From the NCBI RefSeq assembly GCF_000234665.1, contig NC_018332.1, positions 882,816 through 946,815 of the forward strand: DNA of 64,000 bases, written 5' to 3'. The position numbers and the translations under genes were made by a program. Shown one piece after another: positions 11,235 to 20,443 of this stretch (positions within the stretch are counted from its first letter, which is position 1; every line of letters begins with the position of its first letter). The stretch comes from Leishmania mexicana MHOM/GT/2001/U1103 (Eukaryota > Euglenozoa > Kinetoplastea > Trypanosomatida > Trypanosomatidae). The notes below the pieces were generated by a model, which worked only from the letters and a program-made list of their open reading frames with translations, did no database searches and was not told where the DNA came from.

Positions 11235-11755
11235 ATGCTTGTGACTATGCTGCTGTTTATTGGCGGCGCGCAGGCACAGAGCAAGGTGACTGCTGAACAG
11301 GCAGAGCTGAGCTTCCTGTGCTGGTTCGCGGACAAGCGCAGGGGCGTAATGCGACCGCTTTGGACTGCGTCTAACTACTGCACGCGGGATTGAGTGACAT
11401 GCGACGCGAGCAGTGACGCGCTTGCGAGCTCGAGTGGCCGCGGGCTCGTGGGCGAGATGCTGAAAGTGGATGACGACGATGATGGTGCGCTGTTGCGCGC
11501 TGTGTCGATCATCCTGCCAAACAATATCCGTATCCACGGCAGCTTCGCGGGTAGCTTGGCTGCGCTCAAGCGCCTGAAATCGCTGGAGGTGAGCAGGAAA
11601 TCTGTGCACTGGGACGTGCTTAGCTCGTGGAATGGGATGACGAGCCGGGAGGGCGGGGGCAATGGGCCTGAGCGGCACTTGCTTCTGTGGGTGCATGCCG
11701 TCGTCGTGGGTGGGCGCCACCGTGTCTGTGTCTTTTGCCTCCTCGAATTCATTCT
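11235..11755 (+). pseudogene. decayed PSA-type leucine-rich-repeat surface antigen
   Basis: The frame starting near 11235 reads MLVTMLLFIGGAQAQ, a signal-peptide-like segment. It continues to PLWTASNYCTRD, then a TGA at 11391, then VTCDASS in the same frame. Leishmania PSA/proteophosphoglycan-type proteins begin their LRR domain with the pattern W-T-G-x-D/N-x-C followed by six residues and V-x-C, so the stop falls inside that motif. After it come LRR-like pieces (ALKRLKSLEVSRKSVHWDVL, SSWNGMTS) matching the family's LxxLxxLxVSxxxVxGxLPxSWxxMxS repeat. In another frame from 11662 comes LSGTCFCGCMPSSW, like the family's C-terminal cysteine cap. An internal stop, a frameshift and loss of most repeats mark it as a relic. 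The family assignment is from recalled motifs; no search was run. Confidence 0.6.
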
Positions 11756-11845
11756 CCTTGCGTGTCTGTATCGGCTCTTGGCCTCTTCTTCACGCCTTTA
11801 CCGCAGACGTGCGGTCTTTCTTTGCTCGTCTTTCTTCCTCCTGCC

Positions 11846-12437
11846 GCCTCTGCTGACGTGTTGCAATGCCCGAGTGTCCTCGTACGCCCCCCCTCTCCCT
11901 ACTCTCTCTGCGTGTGTGTGTGTGGCGGCAGCCAGGCAGCCCCTCCCTCCTCCCCAGCCCTGCCAATTGCCGGACCCCACTTCTCGTCGCGGCAGGGCCA
12001 CGCGCATGAGGCTTGGGGAGGCCAGTGCGGTGCATCGCTACTGATGCCGGCGGTGAGGCCCTGGGTGGTGCTGCCTCGGAGCGCCCCGCGACCGTGCACA
12101 CGCCTGTGCCGTCCATATGACCGGGCAGCGTGACTTGAAGGCACGCCACACCCGACGCTCACACGGCCCACCGGTGTGGTGGCGCCTGTGCCGCTCCTGG
12201 AGACGCACCAGGTGGCGGCCGACATAATGCGGCTGACTGCGAGGCGACCTGGGAAGCGCAGGGTGGGTGGAGTATGAGGCAGGGGCCGCGCCGATATGAC
12301 CGTGCCTGCGTTGTTATAGCGCATGTGCACACGGCCGCCTCGCACCACGCGGATGTGTGTGTGTGTGTGTGACTGGCGGGGCAGAGTGCGGCGCTCAGCT
12401 CATGTTGTATGGCGGAGAAACGGTGACGCGGCGAAGA
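11846..12437 (+). mobile_element. SIDER-type degenerate retroposon, copy 1
   Basis: About 590 bp that recurs at 32005-32607 and 36961-37507 in the same orientation. Copy 1 differs from copies 2 and 3 by a handful of substitutions and short indels, for example in the GT-rich stretch near 11910-11930, one extra C near 11998, and one extra G near 12390. Size, abundance, intergenic position and short A-rich 3' end fit the Leishmania SIDER family of non-coding retroposon relics. It lies about 1.7 kb downstream of the stop codon of the 904-residue gene and just after the LRR pseudogene. SIDER assignment is from knowledge of the family, not a search. Confidence 0.75.
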
Positions 12438-14135
12438 ACAAGCAATTGTTTCCGCGTCCTCCCCGTCGCCGGTTGTGACTGTGGCTCCGTGTGGGCTATC
12501 GGCCCAAAGAAGGGGCAGGGCTAAGCGGAGGTGGCTGGACGAGGCGCGACGGCTGTGCATGTGTAGTGGTATAGGGGGACGCTTTTAGTTTTACCTCTTC
12601 TGTGTTCCCCCTCCCTCTCTTACCTCCGTATATATGTGCGTGCGCGGATGACCGACGGCGATGGTGGCGGCGGCCTTTCCAGGTTGGGGTGTACTGGTGC
12701 ATCTGCACGTCGCCGGTCGTGATCACACGTGCAGCCGTATCGTCTAGATCTGCCTCCTCTCCGAGGCACTCACGTGCACGCACTCGGAAACCACTCTCAG
12801 AGGCCTTTCAGGTGCGCTTCTCTCTCTCTGCGCGAGCGCGCCTTTCCGCAGGGACGCGAGCCCCGCGAGTACACGCGCATCCACACAGACGTGCAGAATC
12901 TCCTTGCAGCATCGCCATCCTTTGCTGCCTCTCTTCGTTCATCCGGGGGGGGGGCGCATGCACGCGTGAGAGATGGGAGCGAAGGGCAAGAGGACCAGAG
13001 AGGGGTGGTGGTGGGAGCAGACGCATGCCTCGATATGCGTGATAGCTACTTGCTGGTTCGCTCCTGTTTACGTTCCCTATACTCCCCCCCCTCCCTCCCC
13101 TCTCTCACTTCGGCTCTATCGCTGCGCGCGTTCGTGTGTGTGTGTGTGCCACGTGGCGATGGAGGAGGCGAAACGGTATTGGTGCTCTTGTTGCTTCATT
13201 CTTCGGTCAATCCTTCTGCTCTTCCCCGCCCCTTCGCGCCTCTGTGGTGGTGCGGAAGGCGAGGGGGTTATCGACTGCCCTTCTTACGTGGCTCAGTTGC
13301 GCCTCTTGTGTTCTCCACCCCTTTCTTTGGGTGCTGTCCTCAGCCCTCTCCCTCCCTCCCACACCTTCTCCCGCTCCGAATCGTCAATCTTCGCACGCCG
13401 CGCGCTCACTGGTTGTTTCCTGCTTTCGACCGTTGCTGGGCCTGTGTGACGTGCGGCGGCCACACGGGGGAGGGGAAAGGACGTGTGAGCGGGGGAGTGG
13501 AGCGAGGAGGGGGCGAGGCGCTATCTCGATGCTCTGGTCGGCTGACGCGTACGCCAAGGACGGGTGAGAGAGGGATCCATCCCCAGAAAAGACTCGAACG
13601 TGTTTGCGTGTCCCCGATGACGTCCATTGTCCATGAAGGAGGGCAGGGCAGGAGCCGGAGTGAAGAAATCGAAGAAGAAACATGCGCAGGGTGTGTGGGC
13701 GTGCTGTTGTCGAACGCCTCCTGACTCCCCCTTCTGCCTCTCCCCCAGGAGGCGCCCCATATCCGTCTCTCTTCCCCACCACCAAGACGACTTTCTTGCT
13801 TGCTACACGTGGTGGCTTTCTTGCGTTTCACCTGCCGCTTTTCTCCGCCTACTCTCTCTCCCCTCCCCTCTTGCTCTCCCGCTGACTTTCTTCCGTCCTC
13901 CCTCGACTTACGCCTGTGCGTCGAACCTCTTCCCCTGACTCACTCGCAAGCATGACGACACACGCGCACACACGCACGTAAAAAGCACCGCAGCCACGGA
14001 GATACACATATATATATAAACAGGTCGTCACAGGCACACACACACACACACGCACACGCACGCAGTGGCGTAGAGACGACCGATACACGCGGACGCATAC
14101 AAAGCTGAGGGTCAAGGTCCAAGTTGGGGACCACA
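12438..14135 (+). other. spacer downstream of SIDER copy 1
   Basis: No gene is supported. A frame open for about 330 codons (12729-13724) is low-complexity, lacks recognisable domains and runs through splice-like C/T tracts, so I treat it as chance. C/T-rich DNA at 13837-13902 precedes the acceptor of the Cactin gene; a TA/CA microsatellite lies at 14007-14062. Confidence 0.55.
13837..13950 (+). promoter_or_regulatory. candidate spliced-leader acceptor for the Cactin gene
   Basis: A long C/T-rich tract is followed by the first AG at 13949-13950, giving a 5' UTR of about 185 nt. Confidence 0.5.
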
Positions 14136-16211
14136 ATGGACTGGGATCGACCTAATGGAAAGCGGCGGCGCACGGATGAGGAGGAAGCGTGTGAAGCTTT
14201 GGGTGGGCTGCTGCGGCAGACGGCCTCGCGTGCGATGGAGCGGGTGCGCTTGCAGCGACAGCAGCGCGGCTGGGAAAGCCAACTGACCGCCCTCTCCTCC
14301 TCTGCCGCAGCCGCGGTGGCGCGTAGTGTGAAGCCGATGGACGTGCTTGTCATTCGGTTCTGCATGCACTATTTGGACTGTAGCAAGGTGGCGGCGGCGA
14401 ATCATTTCGTGCGGCTTGCGCAGGAGGTCGTGACGTCCAGCATCGAGCGGGTACTGGTGCCGCAGCTGTTCAGCCGCGATGGCAGCTCTCTTCCGGCGCT
14501 GTGCGAGAGTCTCGTCGCAGAGCACACTGCCGAGGATATTCAGGTGGCGGTGAAGGAAGTGGCAGAGTTTGTCGAGGCACGTGGTGCCCTTGGTGCCTGG
14601 ATCGCCGATGCGACGGCCACTCGCGGCGATCGTGATGATGACGATTATGACGACGCCGACGACTACGGCGGTGGTTACTACGGCCGCTCGCGCTCGCGTG
14701 ACCGCGATGATGGATACTCTCGCTTCACCAACGAGGAGGGCGAGGACCGTGGGGAAGACGATGACGGCAGACCGGCAAGCCCACACCAGGACGTCGAGGA
14801 CTTTGCTCTGGCCACCGCGTTGTATCAAGCTTGCGAGTTCTGGGTTCGTGTACAGGCCTTTCTGAACTCCTTGTCGCTGCATAGCGCTCGCCTGCACGTC
14901 TTTGCAATGCCGCCACGGTACGAGCGGGAACTTCTTCTTCTTCTGTACGCTGCGACCCGTGGCGGCGACGGGGGTGGCGAGGCGTCACGGGAAGGTGAAA
15001 GCAACGGCGCCAGGATCACCGCCGCGGAGGGCGCATCGCTATCCTCGTCGGCCAACGCAGCGGCAGTGAAGGTCGAAAAGAGGGAGACCATCAAGGAAGA
15101 GCCGATGTGGGACAGCGACGAGGAGGTGGCGGCACAGGTGGTCAGGGAGGGCGGTACGGACGACGAGGGCGCTGAGCAGACGGAGGCACCGGCAGGCCCG
15201 CGTCAGCCGCAGCAGCTGTACAAGGCTTCTGCCCTGCTTGCCGACGTGTTGGCGCTCTCTCGCTGCCCCGAAGCTCCCACGGCGCCGTCTTCGTCACCTG
15301 CCGGCACTACTTCAGATTCTGCTTTGATAGCGTCGCCGTTGTCAGTGGCTGCGCCGCGGATCAGCGCCGAGGCTATGCAGCGCCTCCGAGGGCTCAACGC
15401 GAACTTTTACAAGATGGTGTACGCGCGGCTTGGTGTGATGGTGGCGCGTGATCGCCTCCACCGCTTTGACCGGGATTCCGCCATCACTCCACCCGAGTTC
15501 ACCGTGCAGCAGCGAAACCTTCACGAGCAGCTGATCCAGCAGGAGCAGCAGCAGCAATACAAGGCAGACTTGATGTCCGCAGCCCTGGGTATTCCTGGGC
15601 AGCCAGAGGCCGGGCTGCCGGCTGCCTACGTGCCGGACGATGCCTACTACGAGAAGCTCTTGCATCAGCAGCACGACACGATCGACGAGGACGAAGAGGT
15701 GTACAAGGGCGAGGTGATGGACTACTACCTTTCTCACCCCAACCGCCCCGTCGCCGCGACGGGGTCGTCGTCGAATTACTCGCGCTCCCGCTCGCACCAC
15801 GGCGGCTCCTCTGCACGCGGCGGCGAGGCGGAGCCGCTGATGAAGCCGCATCGGTTCTGCAAAGTCAAGACGGGATTCACATGGACGCAGTACAACCGCA
15901 CCCACTACGACAGTCGCACCAACCCGCCACCGCGGACGGAGATGTGGTACGAGTTCACTTTATTTTACCCAGCTCTCGCGAACACGAAACGCGACATGCG
16001 GCACATATTCCGCATCGAGGACACACCCGAGGGGCCCAACGACCAGTACTGCCTCCTCGTCTTCAGTGTGGGTCCGCCGTACGCCGATGTGGCGTACCGC
16101 ATCCGAAAGAAGCAGTGGGACACCCGCCGCGGCGGGGTGCGCATTAGCTTCGATCAGTACGGCAGGTACAAACTCTTCTTTCGCTTCACCAACAGCAATT
16201 ACCGACGCTGA
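14136..16211 (+). CDS. CACTIN: Cactin homologue (spliceosome-associated)
   Basis: 691-residue protein from the ATG at 14136. Its last 120 residues (about 572-691) match the Cactin C-terminal domain: RFCKVKTGFTWTQYNRTHYD, NPPPRTEMWYEFTLFYPAL, VGPPYADVAYRIRKKQWD, and a terminal YKLFFRFTNSNYRR, compared with the family's VHTGxEWNKYNxTHYD, NPPPKIVxGYKFNIFYPDL, AGPPYEDIAFKIVxxxWE and HFKRYRYRR. A KPMDVLVIRF segment near residue 65 corresponds to the family's KPIDLLAKY. Between lie acidic/SR-like low complexity (about 165-210) and VKVEKRETIKEEP near 310-322. In other eukaryotes Cactin joins the catalytic spliceosome and affects splicing fidelity in the nucleus. Human Cactin is a little longer and its N-terminal RS-rich part is largely absent here. 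The C-terminal domain match is strong. Confidence 0.88.
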   Translation: MDWDRPNGKRRRTDEEEACEALGGLLRQTASRAMERVRLQRQQRGWESQLTALSSSAAAAVARSVKPMDVLVIRFCMHYLDCSKVAAANHFVRLAQEVVTSSIERVLVPQLFSRDGSSLPALCESLVAEHTAEDIQVAVKEVAEFVEARGALGAWIADATATRGDRDDDDYDDADDYGGGYYGRSRSRDRDDGYSRFTNEEGEDRGEDDDGRPASPHQDVEDFALATALYQACEFWVRVQAFLNSLSLHSARLHVFAMPPRYERELLLLLYAATRGGDGGGEASREGESNGARITAAEGASLSSSANAAAVKVEKRETIKEEPMWDSDEEVAAQVVREGGTDDEGAEQTEAPAGPRQPQQLYKASALLADVLALSRCPEAPTAPSSSPAGTTSDSALIASPLSVAAPRISAEAMQRLRGLNANFYKMVYARLGVMVARDRLHRFDRDSAITPPEFTVQQRNLHEQLIQQEQQQQYKADLMSAALGIPGQPEAGLPAAYVPDDAYYEKLLHQQHDTIDEDEEVYKGEVMDYYLSHPNRPVAATGSSSNYSRSRSHHGGSSARGGEAEPLMKPHRFCKVKTGFTWTQYNRTHYDSRTNPPPRTEMWYEFTLFYPALANTKRDMRHIFRIEDTPEGPNDQYCLLVFSVGPPYADVAYRIRKKQWDTRRGGVRISFDQYGRYKLFFRFTNSNYRR

Positions 16212-16888
16212 CAGCCCTCAAGCGGCCACACTAAACTGAAAGAGCGAGACGAAAGAACGATGCACGCAACTGACATGCGCTTCTCTGTGTGTGTCTGTCG
16301 CTGCGTGTGCATGCATGCGTGTGCGTGTGCGTGCACGTGCATCATCAGCGCCGAGCGCCGTGTTTCGATGATAGGCATTCCTACTTTTCCAACGTTGCGC
16401 CTTGGGCACGGGCGAGAGGGGAGAAAGTATGCTGGTGGATGGCTGGGTGGGCTTCGGCGGGCGCGTAGCGGTGCTGGCAGTGGTGGCTGATGACCGAGGC
16501 ACAACCGTTATATGCTGTTACCCAGCCATGCGTGCGTTAGATGCCACACGCGACAAGATGCACACAAAGTTTCTCTACCATCGCCTTATGTGCGTGTGTG
16601 TTGTCCTCCTTTCCTTTTGTGACCCATCTAGTCGGTGATCTGTCTGACTCCGCCCTCCCCCTCTCCCTCCCCGCATCCTTTTTCTTCTGTTGTTGGTGCC
16701 GTGCACGTTGAGCGCATGCACACACCCACAGGGGATCTAGTGTTTTTCGTTGCGCGACCGCTCTGCTTCCTCCCCCTCCCCGCTCCTTCCACACACACAC
16801 ACGATCCACCCTTCTATCTAGTTTATCTGTAGTAGTAGTAGTGTAGCAGCTAGCAGCTTCTCCATCACTGCCGGTGATTCGTGTAGCC

Positions 16889-16938
16889 GAGTCCCCTTCC
16901 TCTGCCTTCCGCATTTTCCTCTGCTTCTATGGGCCGAG
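16889..16938 (+). promoter_or_regulatory. candidate spliced-leader acceptor for the 274-residue protein
   Basis: Pyrimidine tract followed by AG at 16937-16938, about 85 nt before the ATG at 17023. Confidence 0.35.
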
Positions 16939-16952
16939 CGCGGCTCACACAT

Positions 16953-16998
16953 CCACACACACACACACACACACACACGTATATACACATATATATGC
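16953..16998 (+). repeat. CA/TA microsatellite
   Basis: Uninterrupted CA run of about 25 nt followed by TATA-type alternation, in the 5' UTR region of the 274-residue gene. Confidence 0.85.
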
Positions 16999-17022
16999 AT
17001 ACGCGACGGCGCTTCGCTAACA

Positions 17023-17847
17023 ATGCTCCGCTTCACTGTACCTGCCTTGATCGTCTTCCAGAACGCGTATGCGCCGCGCGTGCTGAACAAGATGACGCCT
17101 GACCGCATGGAGCTGACGATGCTGATCCTGAAGGAGCGCAAGAAGAAGGTGCGCTACCTTGGCAGCAACTTCCAGGGCTTCAGTGATCGCGTGCACTTGT
17201 TTAACGCACAGGGCGGCGTGCGTCGTGGTACTCGCTACATCATCGAAACCCACCACAATCGTGTTCAGTTTAGACACCGATCGCGCAACAACGACATGGT
17301 CGACGTTCGCGCCGTGAAAATGGCAGGCTCACAGTACGACTCCATGGGTAACTACACCCGCATGACGTGGGACAACTCCCTGTGCACGACAAACCTGGTG
17401 AACGACCCTAACTTCAAGCGCCACTTCAAAAACATGCCCAAGGAAGAGACAATCGGGATGCTGGAGGAGTGGGGCGTACGCTACATCTTGCTGGACGAGA
17501 TTCGAAAGCCGTCCTTGATGGACTGCAAGTACCACAAGCATCACCTGTACGCCGACAAGTTCTGGTGGTCGCCATCCCCAGAGACCAATCACATGCGCGG
17601 TGATGCCGAGTTTAAGTGGAAGGGCAATGAGCTGATAGCATACGGCGACTACAACGCGCACGTGCAGCATCCTGCCAATTTCGTTAGTAGCAGCAGTGGC
17701 AGCAGCGGTAGTGGCGCGACCGCCTCAAAACCGGCGGCAGCAGCAGGCTCGAATAGGGGCACGTCGGCAAGACCGTGGTTTAGGCGCACTGTTGTGGTGA
17801 GGAAGCCGCAGGCAAGCGGCGCCAAGGCCCCCATTCACTGCAAGTAA
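17023..17847 (+). CDS. conserved protein, possibly mitochondrial
   Basis: 274 residues, starting at an ATG about 85 nt after a candidate splice acceptor. The N-terminus (MLRFTVPALIVFQNAYAPRV) could be a short mitochondrial presequence or a hydrophobic anchor. The body is basic and rich in aromatic residues, with motifs such as KERKKKVRYLGSNFQGF, ETHHNRVQFRHRSRNN and KHHLYADKFWW. The last 45 residues are a Ser/Gly/Ala-rich tail ending in a basic stretch. No enzyme motif or transmembrane bundle is seen. A basic, Trp/Tyr/His-rich mitochondrial protein of this size could be a kinetoplastid mitoribosome or RNA-processing subunit, but I do not recognise it and this is only a possibility. Confidence 0.75.
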   Translation: MLRFTVPALIVFQNAYAPRVLNKMTPDRMELTMLILKERKKKVRYLGSNFQGFSDRVHLFNAQGGVRRGTRYIIETHHNRVQFRHRSRNNDMVDVRAVKMAGSQYDSMGNYTRMTWDNSLCTTNLVNDPNFKRHFKNMPKEETIGMLEEWGVRYILLDEIRKPSLMDCKYHKHHLYADKFWWSPSPETNHMRGDAEFKWKGNELIAYGDYNAHVQHPANFVSSSSGSSGSGATASKPAAAAGSNRGTSARPWFRRTVVVRKPQASGAKAPIHCK

Positions 17848-18356
17848 GATCGCGGCTGCAGGGACGTCCAAGTAGGAGCGCGTGTCTGTCTTTCGACTCC
17901 ACCGCTCAAAAAGAGGCCACAGCTCGAGAGAGACTGTACATGTTGCTCGCTTTTCCGTGCTCGACGGCTCTGTGCTGCAGCGCACCGCGCTTTTCTTTCG
18001 TCCCCCTTCCCCCTCCTGCTCCCCTTCTACTGTGTCTTAGGCTTTCTTTTCTCTGTTACTCGCCGATATGTGCATGCGTACATATTACCTCATGGAGGAT
18101 GCGTGAGCGGCGCGTGTGTGCGTGTATGTAAAGATGACATGAGCGGGCTCGAGGAAAGGATGTCAGGAGCGTACGTACGTGGGAGAGGTGAGGATGGTGC
18201 GGCCAGTCCCGGAATGACCGTGCCATAGTCTGCGAGGAGGAGGCCTAAAGGAGTCGACTGAGGCAAGCAGAGAGGAGTGAGAGAGCGCGGGAGCGAAAGG
18301 CAGTAGACTGATGTACGGCGAGTGTGGCGGGTGGTGGTGGTGGTGGCCGTATCGAT

Positions 18357-18383
18357 GGGGAGGAGAGGAGAGGAGAGGAGGGG
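18357..18383 (+). repeat. GGAGA pentanucleotide repeat
   Basis: About five tandem GAGGA/GGAGA units in non-coding DNA. Confidence 0.8.
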
Positions 18384-19148
18384 GACGACTCGATTCGGGC
18401 GGCCTCACATGAGCAGTCCTCCCTCTCCCCCCTTTCACATCTCTTTCGCCTGTGCCGCGTTCGTTTCATCGTACACCTCCTCGCCCCTCCCCCTCATCCG
18501 CCTTCCCTGTCTTGCGCTACGTCACCCACGCTCTGGTGCTTCGACTTGGACACTGCGCGCCCCCCTCCCCCGGATTTACTTTATACACGCTCAGGTCACT
18601 GTGGCAGCGGTGCACAACTACCCCGACCTCCCTCCCCCTCCCCTCGTTGTGGTTCCTCGCGTGCAGCGCGTTTCTGCAGCGCCTCCGCCCTATCGATCCC
18701 CACCCTTTATCCATCTGCGTCTCTCTCTCTCTTCCTGCCGTGCCGTCCTGGCGGTATACGTGCCTGGCGCAGCAGTGATCGTCAACCCTCTTCGTTGTTG
18801 AAAACAGGTGCAGAGAAAAAAACGGACGTTGGCGTGAGGAGGCAACGAGGTCGAGGAAAGGGTGACGTCCGCGTCTTCCCGCCCCCCTCCTCCCCCTCAA
18901 CACGCATTCATCCCGGACTCCACACCGACAAGGCGGGAGGAGCAGCAAAGGCGTGGGTGCTTGCGAGAAGGGCCGCACCGTGGCTGAGCGACTGGACGGC
19001 TGCGCTCTTACCGTGCTCACCCTTCCTCGAAACACAGGCACGCGCTTCCCCTTTCCACATCTCCCAACACCGGCACTTCTCCCCACCTACCCCGTGCTGT
19101 TTCCGTCTTCTTGGCTGTGCGGGCGGAAGGCAGCTGAGTGGTTGCCGG

Positions 19149-19176
19149 CCTTTTATTTTCCCTCATCTTCATTCAG
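19149..19176 (+). promoter_or_regulatory. candidate spliced-leader acceptor for the 244-residue protein
   Basis: Strong T/C tract ending TTCAG at 19172-19176, only about 20 nt before the ATG at 19198; this supports that ATG over upstream in-frame codons. Confidence 0.5.
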
Positions 19177-19197
19177 CAAGCACATCCGCCCGGCATC

Positions 19198-19932
19198 ATG
19201 GCGTTCCGCGGCAGCAGCGCGCGGCTCGCGGCCACGCCAGGCGTCGGCATCGCGCCAGAGACGACACCGGTCAAGTACGTACCGGAAATGCTGAACATTC
19301 AAAACGCCAAGTGGTGGAACGGCCGCGGCAAGCCCGTCTACCGCTCAACCTACAACGAAAAATCGTGGCTGCAAAAGGCACGGTGGGGGGCCTTCACCAA
19401 AGGGAGCCGCCCTGTCCTGCGCCAGCGTTACTCCGCTGCGGCGCTGAAAGAGGCGCTCGAGATGGTGCCGGAGGGGTTTGAGACATGCGATGTGCCGCGT
19501 CCGCCGCAGCGCATACGGGCGCAGTCGGAGGGGATTGTGGGGCGGTGGTACACGAACTACTGGACTCTGCACTCTGTCCGCTATCAGTGCCAACTCGCGG
19601 GGGTCGAATGGCAGTTTGGCGAGCGGCAGCGGCCGCGCACTAACTACGACGAGCCACACATGTACACCGACTTTGAGGAGACGAAGGCCATCCGCGACTA
19701 CCGCAGCCGCTGGATCAACGTCAACCGCTCCCTTGTGGGGATGTCGAGGAGAATGAAGGAGTCGGAGGAGGAGGCGCGCTATCTGCATTTCAAGAAGGTG
19801 CAGGACACCTTCTGGTCGAATCGGAAGGTCCTCGTGAACCGCGTCAAGTCGATGCACAACCAGGGAACACTGCAGTCGGCCAAGGACTTACCCATCAAGA
19901 CCATCAACATCAAGGCGTTTCTGGCAGAGTAG
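19198..19932 (+). CDS. conserved protein, possibly mitochondrial
   Basis: 244 residues from the ATG at 19198, chosen because a strong splice acceptor sits about 20 nt upstream; the open frame upstream of it lacks an ATG after that acceptor. The protein is basic and rich in Trp, Tyr and Arg (NAKWWNGRGKPVYRSTY, RWYTNYWTLHSVRYQCQL, DYRSRWINVNRSLVGMSRR), with a helical charged segment RRMKESEEEARYLHFKKVQ near residues 183-201. The start (MAFRGSSARLAATPGVG) is compatible with mitochondrial import. Composition resembles kinetoplastid mitoribosomal proteins, but I do not recognise the family. It is a conserved-looking hypothetical protein rather than a chance frame. Confidence 0.75.
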   Translation: MAFRGSSARLAATPGVGIAPETTPVKYVPEMLNIQNAKWWNGRGKPVYRSTYNEKSWLQKARWGAFTKGSRPVLRQRYSAAALKEALEMVPEGFETCDVPRPPQRIRAQSEGIVGRWYTNYWTLHSVRYQCQLAGVEWQFGERQRPRTNYDEPHMYTDFEETKAIRDYRSRWINVNRSLVGMSRRMKESEEEARYLHFKKVQDTFWSNRKVLVNRVKSMHNQGTLQSAKDLPIKTINIKAFLAE

Positions 19933-20421
19933 TCCCGAGGGCTTGCGCGTGCACCTTTCATGTTGCTCCTCTGCTCTTATCCCCCTCGCCTCCCTGGGCA
20001 AACCGTTGCGACTTGCTTCACCCCACTCCTCTTTCGCTCGTTATCTTCTCGGGCCTCTCAGCAGCGAGGAGCACCGCTATGCGAGCTCAGGAGGCCGGTG
20101 TGTTGTTTGTGGTGGTGACGCGGAAAAAGGGCGTGGGGCTGAAGAAAACAGGGGACACTGCTGCTTCATGGCAACACATGCGCTGCTGCAAGGCAGAGGT
20201 GAGGGGAGGATGTGCACCGTGGCGGGGGGGGAGGCCATTGAACACAGGCGTACCGCAGCAGCCGCATTCCCGTTTTGCCCTCCCTTCTTTCGTTTTCTTT
20301 CCTTGGATTGCAGCGGTTATGGCTGTGACGGCACGTGGCCAACCGATTTCGGTGGTAGTTGGGCGTTGTGATACGTAACACACAAGCACAAAGCGTTATG
20401 AAGACACAAGCACGATGGCAC

Positions 20422-20443
20422 GGTGTGTGTGTGTGTGTGTGTG
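20422..20443 (+). repeat. GT microsatellite
   Basis: Uninterrupted GT run of about 22 nt in the spacer upstream of SHMT. Confidence 0.85.

Larger units (their letters stand above)
16212..17022 (+). other. intergenic spacer
   Basis: No gene is supported. Contains a GT/GC-rich tract (16287-16340), AGT repeats near 16830-16843, a C/T-rich tract at 16889-16929 and a CA/TA microsatellite at 16953-16998. Confidence 0.6.
17848..19197 (+). other. intergenic spacer
   Basis: No gene is supported. Frames open through here (for example about 385 codons from 18324) are low-complexity Pro/Ser/Arg sequence from C/T-rich DNA. A GGAGA repeat lies at 18357-18383 and pyrimidine tracts are frequent at 18420-18740. 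Confidence 0.6.

Noticed and set aside
12729..13724. Open frame of about 330 codons on the + strand after SIDER copy 1
   Set aside because: Composition is low-complexity, driven by CT/GT tracts, starts on an arbitrary codon and shows no domain or conserved motif.
18324..19481. Open frame of about 385 codons overlapping the start of the 244-residue gene
   Set aside because: Pro/Ser/Arg-rich, in a different frame from a better supported gene, and runs through pyrimidine tracts and the predicted splice site.
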